The notes: generated from the sequence alone by a model not told the origin. A stretch of 22,473 nt of DNA from Treponema sp. (GCA_009786715.1 WQRN01000021.1:1-22473); one strand, 5' to 3'. Counted from the first letter of the stretch, positions 1-8,243 are shown. A program made the numbers and translations.

Positions 1-537
1 GAACAACTGGTTTTTAAATGTAAATCCGTCGCGTTAACAGTGGCTTCGGTTATCGCGTCTGATTCAAACGGTTATAAAGATTTTCTTAACACCCTTGATA
101 TGGAATCGGATTATTATAAACATACAAAGGGATTAATGATGGATATAAAACGCGCAAATACAGAACAGGTTACTTATATTTATACTGAAGCGCGTGTTGA
201 TGACGATTTTATGATGTATATTATCGGCGGCGAAGAGCCGTCAAGCTATTCGTATACCGCGCCTGGTTTTATAGATAAACTTGTTACAGCAAACAGAGAA
301 GCTTATGACAAGCGGATTCCAATCGCGGGAAACAACTTTGAAGATACTGAATACGGAAAAAGGCTTTCTGCATACGCGCCTATTATGCATAATGATACAG
401 GCGAATTCTTGGGGCTTGTAGGCGTTGATATTACAAAGTTTCAATACAACCAGGTTATGAATATTATTCTGTTTGAAACAATTACTGGCACTGTAATTGT
501 ATTTTTATTTTTTGGGATAATTGCGCTTTTATTTTAA
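1..537 (+). CDS. Cache/PDC-type sensor membrane protein, 3' part only
   Basis: The reading frame is open from base 1, so the gene begins upstream of the window and 178 codons are visible. A GTG at 40 lies inside the domain and is unlikely to be the start. The visible part resembles the extracytoplasmic PDC/dCache domains that sit between two membrane helices in spirochaete and clostridial diguanylate cyclases, HD-GYP proteins and chemoreceptors: a DMESDYYK segment, a VTYIYTEA strand, and a C-terminal part with the sequence SAYAPI followed by a GEFLGLVGVDI strand. A single hydrophobic helix of about 24 residues follows, and the protein stops immediately after it. No GGDEF, HD-GYP, kinase or MCP domain follows, and the next 83 bases are AT-rich and non-coding. 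It is therefore either a sensor-only protein, a protein with its output domain at the N-terminus, or a decayed receptor. The ligand cannot be read from the sequence. Confidence 0.7.
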   Translation, partial: EQLVFKCKSVALTVASVIASDSNGYKDFLNTLDMESDYYKHTKGLMMDIKRANTEQVTYIYTEARVDDDFMMYIIGGEEPSSYSYTAPGFIDKLVTANREAYDKRIPIAGNNFEDTEYGKRLSAYAPIMHNDTGEFLGLVGVDITKFQYNQVMNIILFETITGTVIVFLFFGIIALLF

Positions 538-620
538 GATACTTTATCTGCAATTATTAATACTATTTGCCTTAAAAACATATTTTAAAAAAATAATAAA
601 TACAGTATTATAAAACTATA

Positions 621-2891
621 ATGAGGAAGATAAGGATAATTTATAAAGCCGCGGTTATTGTAGCCGCCCTTTTTTTAATAACGTGGCTTTTCCTTCGTTT
701 TTCTCCATATTCTGATCTAAAACAATTTAAATCACGGCCTTACAGTGTGCGTTACTACGACCGTTACGGGATGTTGCTGCAGATAACGCCTGTTGCGGAC
801 GGGCTTCGCAGGGAAAAGCCTCTTGAGATACCCAAACAAATAAAAGATGTTTTTGTCTTTGCCGAAGATAAAAGATTTTACAGCCATATCGGCGTTGACG
901 CCTTTGCTTTAGTCCGCGCCGTATATCAAAATACCTCTACGGGAAGAAGGGTAAGCGGCGCTTCTACGATTACAATGCAGTTAGCGAGGATTATCTCTGA
1001 CAACGCGCAGCCCGCCTCAAAATCGCAGCGTACAAGGACAATCGGCAGTAAAATTGCCGAGATGTTTAACGCCGTTCGTTTGGAAACACGGTATTCAAAG
1101 AATCAGATTCTTGAAATGTATATAAACTCGCTGCCGTTCGGGTTCAGCGCGGAAGGCGCGGCTTCTGCGGCGCGTAATTTTTTCGCAGGCGAGATTTCCA
1201 TGCTGTCGCCCGCGCAGATTTTTTGCCTTGCGGTAATTCCAAGGCGTCCCAATCATTACAACCCGCATGAAAATCCTGAAAACTGCATGGCAGCCGCGAT
1301 GGATTTACAGTCAAGATTTGCAGATAACAAAAAATTAACGCGGAAATGGCCGCTGCTCGCCCATGCCGATGAAAGAGATTTCCGGTTTGCATTGTCTTCA
1401 GCAAGGCGTTTTCAGTATCCGTTTGAATTTCCGCATCTTATACGCATGATTAACCCGCAATTAAACAACGAATCAGGAGAAATGCGCCTGACTGTGGATT
1501 TGGCTCTCCAGCGCTATTTGGAAAATGCGATCGCAGGCAATGTCGCGATGTATTATTCATCGCGTATTACAAACGGTTCCGCTCTTGTCGCGGACAATGA
1601 AACAGGCGAAATTTTAGCGTGGGTTGGGAGTGCCGATTTTTTTAACGATCAAGCAGCGGGGCAGATAGACGGAGTGCTTGCGTTAAACCAGCCGGGAAGC
1701 AGTATGAAGCCCTTCCTTTACGCAATGGCGCTTGAAAACGGTTTTCACCCTTCGGATGTAATCGCCGATGTGCCGATGACATTCGGTGAAAGTGAAATTT
1801 ACTTTCCGCAGAATTTTAATAACCGTTTTAACGGCCCCATACTTTTCCGCGCGTCTCTTGCTTCCAGTTTGAATATTCCGGCTGTGTATCTTCTTTACAG
1901 ATTAAGCGTGCGGAATTATACAAAGAAACTTCTGGATTTGGGATTTGATTCAATCGAAAAAAGCGCTCAGGACGCTGGTTTGGGCTTGTCTCTCGGAAAC
2001 GCGCCTGTAAGCCTTCTTGAACTTGTAAGAGCATTCAGCGTATTTCCGCGCGATGGAAATTATCTGCCGTTTACATGGGAATTGGAAAAAGAAAACAAAG
2101 AGAGAAAAATTTATTCGCCTGATACAGCAAGGCTTATCTGTTCATTTTTATCGGACTCAAGCGCGAGAGTGCTTGCCTTTGGAACGGGAAGAAATTTCCG
2201 AACTTCGTTTCCCGCGATTTTTAAAACAGGAACCGCGAATCAGTATCAAAGCATTACCGCGCTTGGCGCGACAATGAAATATTCAGCCGGCGTGTGGATG
2301 GGTAACTTTACGGGAGAGACAGTTATGGATAAAACCGGAAGTTCTGTCCCTGCCGCGATTGTGCGCGATACGCTGAACGCGTTGCAAAGAGCAGGTTCTA
2401 ATATTTCGCTTGATTTTCCTGAACCGAAAGACTGGAGTATAAAACGTATCTGCGCGGTTTCCGGGATGGATCCGTCGGAAGCCTGCCTTTCGGTAATAAA
2501 CGAGTATGTTCATTCAAGCGAAAACAGGGTTATATGCACATGGCATAAAATTGTAAACGGCAGAAGCGAAACGGTTTATCCCGCTGAATATCAGGCGTGG
2601 TTTACATCATCCGTAAGGCAGGGATCTTTGGATTATTCTTCGCGTCCTTTGGAAATTGTTAATCCGCGGAACGGCTTTGTTTATCTTTCCGGTTCAGGCA
2701 TCGGAATGGATGAAATTCCTGCAGAGGTAATCGGAGGCGATGATAATGTATTGCACGTAACGCATAACGGCAGAACATTCAGAAAAGACCGTCCTTTTAT
2801 ATTCTTTTTGGAACGTGAACAAGGGGTTAATACATTAACGGTTAGAAACGGCCGCGAGGAGGAAACGGTTACTTTCACCATAGAACCGTAA
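621..2891 (+). CDS. pbpC: Penicillin-binding protein 1C, bifunctional glycosyltransferase/transpeptidase
   Basis: This 756-residue class A penicillin-binding protein should polymerise and cross-link peptidoglycan at the outer face of the cytoplasmic membrane. An uncleaved membrane anchor spans about residues 7–26. The GT51 glycosyltransferase domain (about 60–230) has the EDKRFYSH motif with catalytic Glu82, GASTITMQLAR at 113–123, and a second conserved Glu165 in ILEMYIN. The transpeptidase domain (about 310–595) has all three active-site motifs: S360-S-M-K363, S416-L-N418 and K535-T-G-T538. Residues from about 670 match the C-terminal domain typical of PBP1C, and total length is close to the Escherichia coli protein (about 770). 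The start at 621 has no recognisable Shine-Dalgarno sequence. An in-frame stop lies just upstream (597–599), and no later start would keep the membrane anchor. The periplasmic prolyl isomerase gene follows 54 bases later. Confidence 0.95.
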   Translation: MRKIRIIYKAAVIVAALFLITWLFLRFSPYSDLKQFKSRPYSVRYYDRYGMLLQITPVADGLRREKPLEIPKQIKDVFVFAEDKRFYSHIGVDAFALVRAVYQNTSTGRRVSGASTITMQLARIISDNAQPASKSQRTRTIGSKIAEMFNAVRLETRYSKNQILEMYINSLPFGFSAEGAASAARNFFAGEISMLSPAQIFCLAVIPRRPNHYNPHENPENCMAAAMDLQSRFADNKKLTRKWPLLAHADERDFRFALSSARRFQYPFEFPHLIRMINPQLNNESGEMRLTVDLALQRYLENAIAGNVAMYYSSRITNGSALVADNETGEILAWVGSADFFNDQAAGQIDGVLALNQPGSSMKPFLYAMALENGFHPSDVIADVPMTFGESEIYFPQNFNNRFNGPILFRASLASSLNIPAVYLLYRLSVRNYTKKLLDLGFDSIEKSAQDAGLGLSLGNAPVSLLELVRAFSVFPRDGNYLPFTWELEKENKERKIYSPDTARLICSFLSDSSARVLAFGTGRNFRTSFPAIFKTGTANQYQSITALGATMKYSAGVWMGNFTGETVMDKTGSSVPAAIVRDTLNALQRAGSNISLDFPEPKDWSIKRICAVSGMDPSEACLSVINEYVHSSENRVICTWHKIVNGRSETVYPAEYQAWFTSSVRQGSLDYSSRPLEIVNPRNGFVYLSGSGIGMDEIPAEVIGGDDNVLHVTHNGRTFRKDRPFIFFLEREQGVNTLTVRNGREEETVTFTIEP

Positions 2892-2910
2892 TTTTAGCCG
2901 TATTTATATG

Positions 2911-2939
2911 TTGATAATTGCCCAAAACCATGATATAAG
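2911..2939 (+). promoter_or_regulatory. Predicted sigma-70-type promoter of the prolyl isomerase gene (leaderless)
   Basis: TTGATA at 2911–2916 and TATAAG at 2934–2939 are separated by 17 bases. Transcription would be expected to begin six to seven bases after the -10 box, which is at or next to the ATG at 2946. There is no Shine-Dalgarno sequence before that ATG, consistent with a leaderless transcript. The boxes are read directly from the sequence; promoter function is inference. Confidence 0.5.
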
Positions 2940-2945
2940 TTATAT

Positions 2946-3983
2946 ATGAAAAATACAAAATTATTAATATTTATTGGAGTTGTATTAATTTTGAGCGCTG
3001 CAGAAACAATTGATGCCCAGAATCTGGGCGATGGGCTTTATGCCAAGTTTACGACCGATCGCGGGGAAATAATCGTGCGTCTTGAATACAAGAAAGCGCC
3101 GCTTACGGTATGTAATTTTATCGCTCTCGCCGAAGGGAAAATGGATAACCACAGGGGAAGGCGTTTTTATGACGGTCTTAATTTCCACAGGGTTATATCC
3201 AGAGCAAACGGCGACAAGGACGATTTTATGATTCAGGGCGGATGTCCTCTGGGGACAGGCACCGGCGGCCCTGGTTATCAATTTCCGGATGAAACCGATA
3301 ACGGATTGAAGCACGACAGACCCGGTGTTCTTTCAATGGCAAACGCCGGACCCGGCACCAATGGAAGCCAGTTTTTTATCACTATAGTTCCTACTCCGCA
3401 TCTGGACGGAAAGCATACTGTTTTCGGTTATGTCGCCCGGGGACAGACAGTCGTAAACGCGATGAAACGCGGAGATAAAATTCAGAAGGTAGAAATAGTC
3501 AGAAACGGAGCGGAGGCGAACGCTTTTATCGCCGATCAGGCTAATTTTGATAAATTGCTCGCGCAAGTTAAGGGAGCGAGTGATAATAGATCGCAGTCTC
3601 AGCGTCAGGCAGACCTTGCTAAAATTGCCGCGGATTATCCCAACACAACTCAGACATCATCGGGTGTCCGCTACATTATTCAAAAACAGGGAACCGGCAA
3701 TAAACCGGCAAGAGGTCAGACTGTCAGCGTGCATTACAAAGGCAAGCTGCTCAACGGCACTGTTTTTGACGATTCCGGTTTAAGAGGCAAGCCGCTGGAA
3801 TTTCAGGCAGGCGTCGGAAAAGTTATTGAAGGCTGGGATGAAATGATTATGGATATGAGAGCCGGAGAAAAACGGCTTGCAATTATTCCGCCTGAGAAAG
3901 CCTATGGAGATCGGGCTGTCGGAGGGGTGATTCCCGCGAACAGTTTTTTAGTTTTTGAAATGGAATTAATCAGCGTTAAATAA
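2946..3983 (+). CDS. Secreted cyclophilin–FKBP fusion peptidyl-prolyl isomerase
   Basis: This 345-residue protein joins two unrelated prolyl cis-trans isomerase families. A signal peptide covers about residues 1–24, with possible cleavage after SAA (20) or IDA (24), so it probably acts on protein folding in the periplasm. The cyclophilin domain (about 30–188) has FHRVI with the catalytic-type Arg82, GGCPLGTGTGGPG, SQFF at 141–144 and a TPHLDGKHTVFG segment. His152 stands where human cyclophilin A has Trp121, which usually lowers cyclosporin affinity. After a polar linker (about 190–235) comes an FKBP domain (about 237–345) that keeps the pocket residues Tyr264, Phe274, Asp275, Val293, Ile294, Trp297, Tyr320 and Phe337. 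Both active sites look intact. Dual-family immunophilins in this order are known from a few bacteria, including Treponema denticola. No Shine-Dalgarno sequence precedes the start. Confidence 0.93.
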   Translation: MKNTKLLIFIGVVLILSAAETIDAQNLGDGLYAKFTTDRGEIIVRLEYKKAPLTVCNFIALAEGKMDNHRGRRFYDGLNFHRVISRANGDKDDFMIQGGCPLGTGTGGPGYQFPDETDNGLKHDRPGVLSMANAGPGTNGSQFFITIVPTPHLDGKHTVFGYVARGQTVVNAMKRGDKIQKVEIVRNGAEANAFIADQANFDKLLAQVKGASDNRSQSQRQADLAKIAADYPNTTQTSSGVRYIIQKQGTGNKPARGQTVSVHYKGKLLNGTVFDDSGLRGKPLEFQAGVGKVIEGWDEMIMDMRAGEKRLAIIPPEKAYGDRAVGGVIPANSFLVFEMELISVK

Positions 3984-3994
3984 CCGGAATAAAT

Positions 3995-4768
3995 ATGGGC
4001 GATGAAGCAAATACAAATTCAGAAATAGTCGGAAAGAAAGTATTTTTTCTCTATCCTCCGAATACTGTGCAGATCCAGATTCTCCCCGAACTTGTGCAGC
4101 AGGAATACGAAGTATATATAGCAAAAGATCATAATCGTCTGCCGCGCGTGTTAAAGAGATACAAAGAGGCTGTTGTTTTTATCAATATCGATGAAGGTCA
4201 GCCGGAAGCGGAATGGGAAAAATGGATAGGGACTGTATCCGCGGCTACGCCCGGCGTGTTATTCGGAATTTTTACTTCCAATTCCAGCGATGATTTAAAA
4301 GATAAATATCTAAACAAGATCAAAGTGAGCTGCGGATATCTGGCTTTAAAACATGATATGAGCAAAGCCGGAGAGACGGTGCTGGAAGTACTTAGAGTAA
4401 TGAATATAAAAGGGCGGCGCAAGTATCTCCGCGCTTCTCCCGATCGTGACACTATCGCGACTATTAATCTCCCGTACGCCAATGATTATGTTAACGGCAC
4501 GCTAAAAGATATAAGCACAGTTGGTTTTTCATGCGTTCTTAATAATAATCCCGAGATTCCAAAAAACATGCTTCAGAAAGATATACAGCTAAAACTCCAG
4601 TCCATGCTTTTAAAAGTGGAAGGTGTTGTTTTCGGCTCGCGCATGGAAGGCCCCGATAAAATTTACGTGTTTCTGTTCACCCAAAAGGTTGATTCTGATG
4701 TTCGCTCCAGAATACGCAAATATATTCAACAGACATTACAAGGCAGAATGGACGGCGAAATGGCTTAG
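3995..4768 (+). CDS. PilZ-domain protein, predicted cyclic-di-GMP receptor
   Basis: A cytoplasmic protein of 257 residues with no signal peptide or membrane segment. The C-terminal half is a PilZ domain (about 139–245). It carries both parts of the cyclic-di-GMP binding signature, R142-K-Y-L-R146 and D172-I-S-T-V-G177, so ligand binding is likely. The N-terminal 130 residues (VGKKVFFLYPP, then alternating strands and helices) look like a degenerate receiver-type alpha/beta fold, but I see no conserved phospho-acceptor pattern. A YcgR-like split is possible, though I do not recognise the N-terminal domain with confidence. The gene starts 11 bases after the prolyl isomerase stop, behind only a weak GGAA, and probably shares its transcript. 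Its stop codon overlaps the stop codon of the convergent PII-like gene on the other strand. Process controlled is unknown; motility and envelope functions are common for PilZ proteins. Confidence 0.85.
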   Translation: MGDEANTNSEIVGKKVFFLYPPNTVQIQILPELVQQEYEVYIAKDHNRLPRVLKRYKEAVVFINIDEGQPEAEWEKWIGTVSAATPGVLFGIFTSNSSDDLKDKYLNKIKVSCGYLALKHDMSKAGETVLEVLRVMNIKGRRKYLRASPDRDTIATINLPYANDYVNGTLKDISTVGFSCVLNNNPEIPKNMLQKDIQLKLQSMLLKVEGVVFGSRMEGPDKIYVFLFTQKVDSDVRSRIRKYIQQTLQGRMDGEMA

Positions 4769-5037
4769 ACGCCGAAAATCTTTATCCCCTCTCCGGGAAA
4801 TTTTTCCTTAACTTTTGCAATCGCCCTCTTTATGCCTTCGGCTTCGTCTTGTTCGCACCAAATTATAAGCGCGAAATTTTCCTCCGGCCAGACAGCGTCT
4901 CCCATGCGGGGACCGCAGGCGCCGATCCCCAGCACATTCGGGATTTTTGTGTAAAATTTCCCGACTTGTTCTTTCGCGAAAGCTTCAAGAATATTTTCTT
5001 CTACTGAGCGGTTAGCGATTATTTCTATGCGGATCAT
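4765..5037 (-). CDS. Small PII-like protein associated with the RND transporter (PG0541-like)
   Basis: A 90-residue cytoplasmic protein with an alternating strand/helix pattern like a PII/ferredoxin-like fold: strand MIRIEIIA, helix SVEENILEAFAKE, a segment with KFYTKIPNVLGIG, strand NFALIIWCE, helix EAEGIKRAIAKVKEKF, and a final strand GIKIFGV. It resembles the small family annotated as PG0541-type transporter-associated proteins, which sit beside RND pump genes; that name comes from memory and is not certain. It has no clear uridylylation loop. The start codon overlaps the RND pump stop in an ATGA (5034–5037), and a strong Shine-Dalgarno GGAGGGAGT lies directly upstream inside the pump gene. 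It is the last gene of the efflux operon, so a role in sensing or modulating the pump is inferred. Its stop overlaps that of the PilZ gene. Confidence 0.72.
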   Translation of the reverse strand: MIRIEIIANRSVEENILEAFAKEQVGKFYTKIPNVLGIGACGPRMGDAVWPEENFALIIWCEQDEAEGIKRAIAKVKEKFPGEGIKIFGV

Positions 5038-8000
5038 ACTCCCTCCGTATTTGTTGGAATTGCCGTTTTTGAACGTCCTTCGCCCGCGGCGATTCTATCG
5101 CGCGCTGCCTGCGCTTTCGCGCTTCGTTTGTCTGAATTTTTATTAATGATAGCATACATAACGGGCATTAGGAATAATGTCATCAATGTGCCGAATGAAA
5201 GACCGCCGAGAACTGTTTTGCCGATAGGCGCTACAAGTTCAGCTCCTTCGCCGGGGAAGAACGCCATGGGTACAAGTCCTAAAACGGTTGTAACGGTTGT
5301 CATCAATATCGGGCGAAGACGGCTTCGCGCGGCTTCTGTGATTGCGTCATTCAGCGCGTAACCTCTTTTGCGCAGTAGGTTTGTGTAATCTACAAGGATG
5401 ATGCCGTTGTTTGTAATAATTCCGATTAGAACCAATAGGCCTACCGCCGTCAGCGCGTTGAAGATCGTGTTTGTAATAAGGTAGATTGTGACAATTCCGA
5501 TAACAGAAAGCGGAATTGTAAGAATGATAATAAAAGGCGATCTGAACGATTCAAAAAGGCTTGCCATTATTCCGAATACAAGGAAGATCGCTATTACGCA
5601 GATTAAAATAAAGCGCGTGAATATTTTTATCATTTCCGCGTTTGCGCCGCCGTATTCAAGAATGACATCGTCTTCCACGGGTATTTCCGCTCTAATTACT
5701 TCTTCCAGCATTGATTGCAGATGGTTAGAGCTGACTCCGGGTTTGTAGCCTGCCGTTACGTGAATAACACGGCTTTGGTTTTCACGTCTGATGGAAAGAG
5801 GTCCTGTTCCTTCCTGATACTGTACAAAGCTGGACAGAGGCACTCTTCCGGCTATCTGGCTGTTTATAAAAATTTGATCAAGAGCGGGAAGGGTGTTACG
5901 GTCGGCCTCTGCGAGAATTAGAATAACATCGTAATCCTTTCCGCTGGATTTATACCTTGTCGCTATAGCGCCGTCTACCGCGGCTTTTATTTCGGTGCCG
6001 ATTGTCATTGTGTTAAGACCTAGGGCGTACATTTTTTGGCGGTCTAAAACAAGTTCGTACTGAGGAAGCCCGTCTGTTAAATCAATGGAAGGTTCCGTAA
6101 CATAATCAGAAAGCCTTTCTTTTAAAAGAGAAGAAATTCTCTCGCCTATCGCTTTACCTTTTATAAGATTGTCCGTTTTAATAATAATATCAACGCCGCT
6201 TCCGCCCATTAAATTCATACCTCCGCCGAATGAGAACATAACGCCGGGAAACTGGTTAAAATAGGGGCGCAGAATATTTTTAATGTCATTTGCGGATTCG
6301 ATTCTTTTTGAAAACTCAGGAAGATTGATGCGTAGAGATCCCGAGTTTGTGCCGCCTCCGCCAAGACCCATGAAGCCGCCTCCGCCGACGCGCAGAACAA
6401 GGGTATCGTAGCCTTTAACTTCATTCTCTACTATAATTTGAAGCTGCCTTAAAACCGATTCAGTTTCCTGAAGAGCTGTTCCCATAGGAAGCGTCGCCGT
6501 TACGCTGACATTATCATCATCCTGCTGGGGCATGAATTCCCATCCGATTATAGGTATTAAAACAACGCTTGTTATTAATAATACTGATAAAATAAGGATA
6601 ACTGTCATTTTATGATTAAGAACTTTCTTTACCGCGTTTCTGTATTTGGTGTCAAGCCAGACGAAAAAGTGATCGAATTTCGCGTCAACAACAGCCAGAA
6701 ATCCTTTTAAGGGCACTTGTTTTCGCGTAACAAGCGGAAGGTAATGGCTGCATAAAACAGGCACAAGGAAAATCGCCGTAAACAGCGAAATACCGAGTGA
6801 TATTACAACTGTAAACGCAAGACCTGAAAACATTTCACCCGCTATTTCCAAAAGTCCCTGAAACATTACAAGAGGCGCGAAAACGCAGATTGTTGTAATC
6901 GTGGAAGCCGTGATCGCCGTTATCATTTCCGATGTTCCAAGCACAGCCGCCGTTTTTAATTTCGCTCCCTTCTCGCGGTATTTATATATGTTTTCAAGAA
7001 TTACGATAGAGTTGTCTATCAGCATTCCTATACCCAAAATAAGGCCTGCCATTGTCATTAAGTTGAGCGTGAGCCCTCCGAAGTACATTATAAGCATGGT
7101 AACAATTACAGAAACTGGAATACTGATACCGATAATAAGCGTCGGTTTTCCAGAACGAAGGAAGAGGAAAAGCGTAAAAATCGCGAGAAACGCGCCCATA
7201 AACGCCGAAGATGTTACCTGATTAAGAGAATTTTCTACAATATCTGTTGTGTTAAAAAGTTCTTTTATTTTTATATCCGGCGGAAGTTCTTTTGACATTT
7301 TTTCAATTCTTGCGCGCAGCTCGGTAGCTGTCTGCACAGAATTTTTTCCGCTTTGTTTTTGCACGTTCATCGTTACCGCAGCCTGACCGTTTACATAAAC
7401 AACGCTTGTTTCATCGCGGTAGCCTTCAAAAACGTCGGCAATATCGCGCAGAAATATCTGCCTTGGCATTTCTATCTGATTGTTTACAAATCCTCCGCCC
7501 TTGTATGTGATAACCGTGTTTCTGATATCGTCAAGCGATGTATATTCGCCCATTGTCGTAAGAAGGTAAGACATTCCGCCTTCCGTGATTGTTCCGGCCG
7601 CTGTCTGCATATTTTGAATGTAGAGCATCTGCTGAATTTGCGAAATTGTAAGGCCGTACGCTTCAAGGCGGCTTTGCGGAATTTCAACGCGGATAATTTT
7701 TTCTCTTCCGCCTTCGACTGAAGCTGTGGCGATACCCGGCGTCTGCTCAATGCGCGGTACGATTGTGTCTTCCGCGATTTCACGCAATTCCTCCGGAGAG
7801 CGCCTGTCTGACGTTACCATAAGACCCATAATCGGGATCATAGACGGATCAAATTTGAAGATCATCGGCGCGTCTGTGCCGGTCGGAAGATAATTTCTGA
7901 TGCGTTCAAGCAAATCGCGGATAGAATTTGATGCGTCGGACATATCCGTCCCGTAGCCGAACTCCATAATAACAGCGCTGCTTCCCTTGCTTGAAGTAGA

Positions 8001-8243
8001 CGTTACCTTTTCAAGACCGGACGCGCTTGAAAGGGTAGCTTCCAAAAGGCGCGTAACAGATCTTTCAACTTCTTCAGGGCCGGCTCCTGAATACGATGTG
8101 TAAACAACCAAAATAGGCGGATTTATCTCAGGATAAAGATCGATAGGGAGGTTTATCATCGCGAAAACGCCAAGACCTATCAATAGCAGAAAGATAATTA
8201 ATATTGTTGTAGGACGCGCAACGACGCCTTTTACCATGCTCAT
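5034..8243 (-). CDS. RND-family efflux pump, inner-membrane transporter (AcrB/MexB-like)
   Basis: A 1069-residue resistance-nodulation-division transporter of full usual length. It should be a trimeric proton-driven exporter that takes substrates from the periplasm or membrane. The first membrane helix (about 12–30) is followed by NLPIDLYPEI, a periplasmic domain, helices 2–6 (about 345–500), helix 7 (about 546–567), a second periplasmic domain and helices 8–12 (about 875–1033), showing the usual internal duplication. The helix 4 motif is GIGMLID410-N411-SIVILENI and helix 10 is LIGIITN945-N946-GIILVDY, so the Asp-Asp and Lys of AcrB are replaced in part. Two Gly-rich stretches (620–632 and 672–683) lie in the second periplasmic domain. 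The start gives an ATGA overlap with the adaptor gene and has AAAGGAA seven bases upstream. Substrate is unknown; drug-type export is more likely than metal export, because the Met triad of CusA is not evident. Confidence 0.95.
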   Translation of the reverse strand: MSMVKGVVARPTTILIIFLLLIGLGVFAMINLPIDLYPEINPPILVVYTSYSGAGPEEVERSVTRLLEATLSSASGLEKVTSTSSKGSSAVIMEFGYGTDMSDASNSIRDLLERIRNYLPTGTDAPMIFKFDPSMIPIMGLMVTSDRRSPEELREIAEDTIVPRIEQTPGIATASVEGGREKIIRVEIPQSRLEAYGLTISQIQQMLYIQNMQTAAGTITEGGMSYLLTTMGEYTSLDDIRNTVITYKGGGFVNNQIEMPRQIFLRDIADVFEGYRDETSVVYVNGQAAVTMNVQKQSGKNSVQTATELRARIEKMSKELPPDIKIKELFNTTDIVENSLNQVTSSAFMGAFLAIFTLFLFLRSGKPTLIIGISIPVSVIVTMLIMYFGGLTLNLMTMAGLILGIGMLIDNSIVILENIYKYREKGAKLKTAAVLGTSEMITAITASTITTICVFAPLVMFQGLLEIAGEMFSGLAFTVVISLGISLFTAIFLVPVLCSHYLPLVTRKQVPLKGFLAVVDAKFDHFFVWLDTKYRNAVKKVLNHKMTVILILSVLLITSVVLIPIIGWEFMPQQDDDNVSVTATLPMGTALQETESVLRQLQIIVENEVKGYDTLVLRVGGGGFMGLGGGGTNSGSLRINLPEFSKRIESANDIKNILRPYFNQFPGVMFSFGGGMNLMGGSGVDIIIKTDNLIKGKAIGERISSLLKERLSDYVTEPSIDLTDGLPQYELVLDRQKMYALGLNTMTIGTEIKAAVDGAIATRYKSSGKDYDVILILAEADRNTLPALDQIFINSQIAGRVPLSSFVQYQEGTGPLSIRRENQSRVIHVTAGYKPGVSSNHLQSMLEEVIRAEIPVEDDVILEYGGANAEMIKIFTRFILICVIAIFLVFGIMASLFESFRSPFIIILTIPLSVIGIVTIYLITNTIFNALTAVGLLVLIGIITNNGIILVDYTNLLRKRGYALNDAITEAARSRLRPILMTTVTTVLGLVPMAFFPGEGAELVAPIGKTVLGGLSFGTLMTLFLMPVMYAIINKNSDKRSAKAQAARDRIAAGEGRSKTAIPTNTEGV
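5038..5046 (-). promoter_or_regulatory. Ribosome binding site of the PII-like gene
   Basis: GGAGGGAGT on the minus strand lies immediately before the ATG at 5037 and within the last codons of the RND pump gene. It is the strongest Shine-Dalgarno sequence in the operon. This supports the small gene being real and separately initiated despite the overlap. Confidence 0.7.

Noticed and set aside
7353..7721. A 122-codon open frame on the plus strand inside the RND pump gene
   Set aside because: It lies wholly antisense to a clear full-length gene, has no ribosome site and no recognisable protein features.
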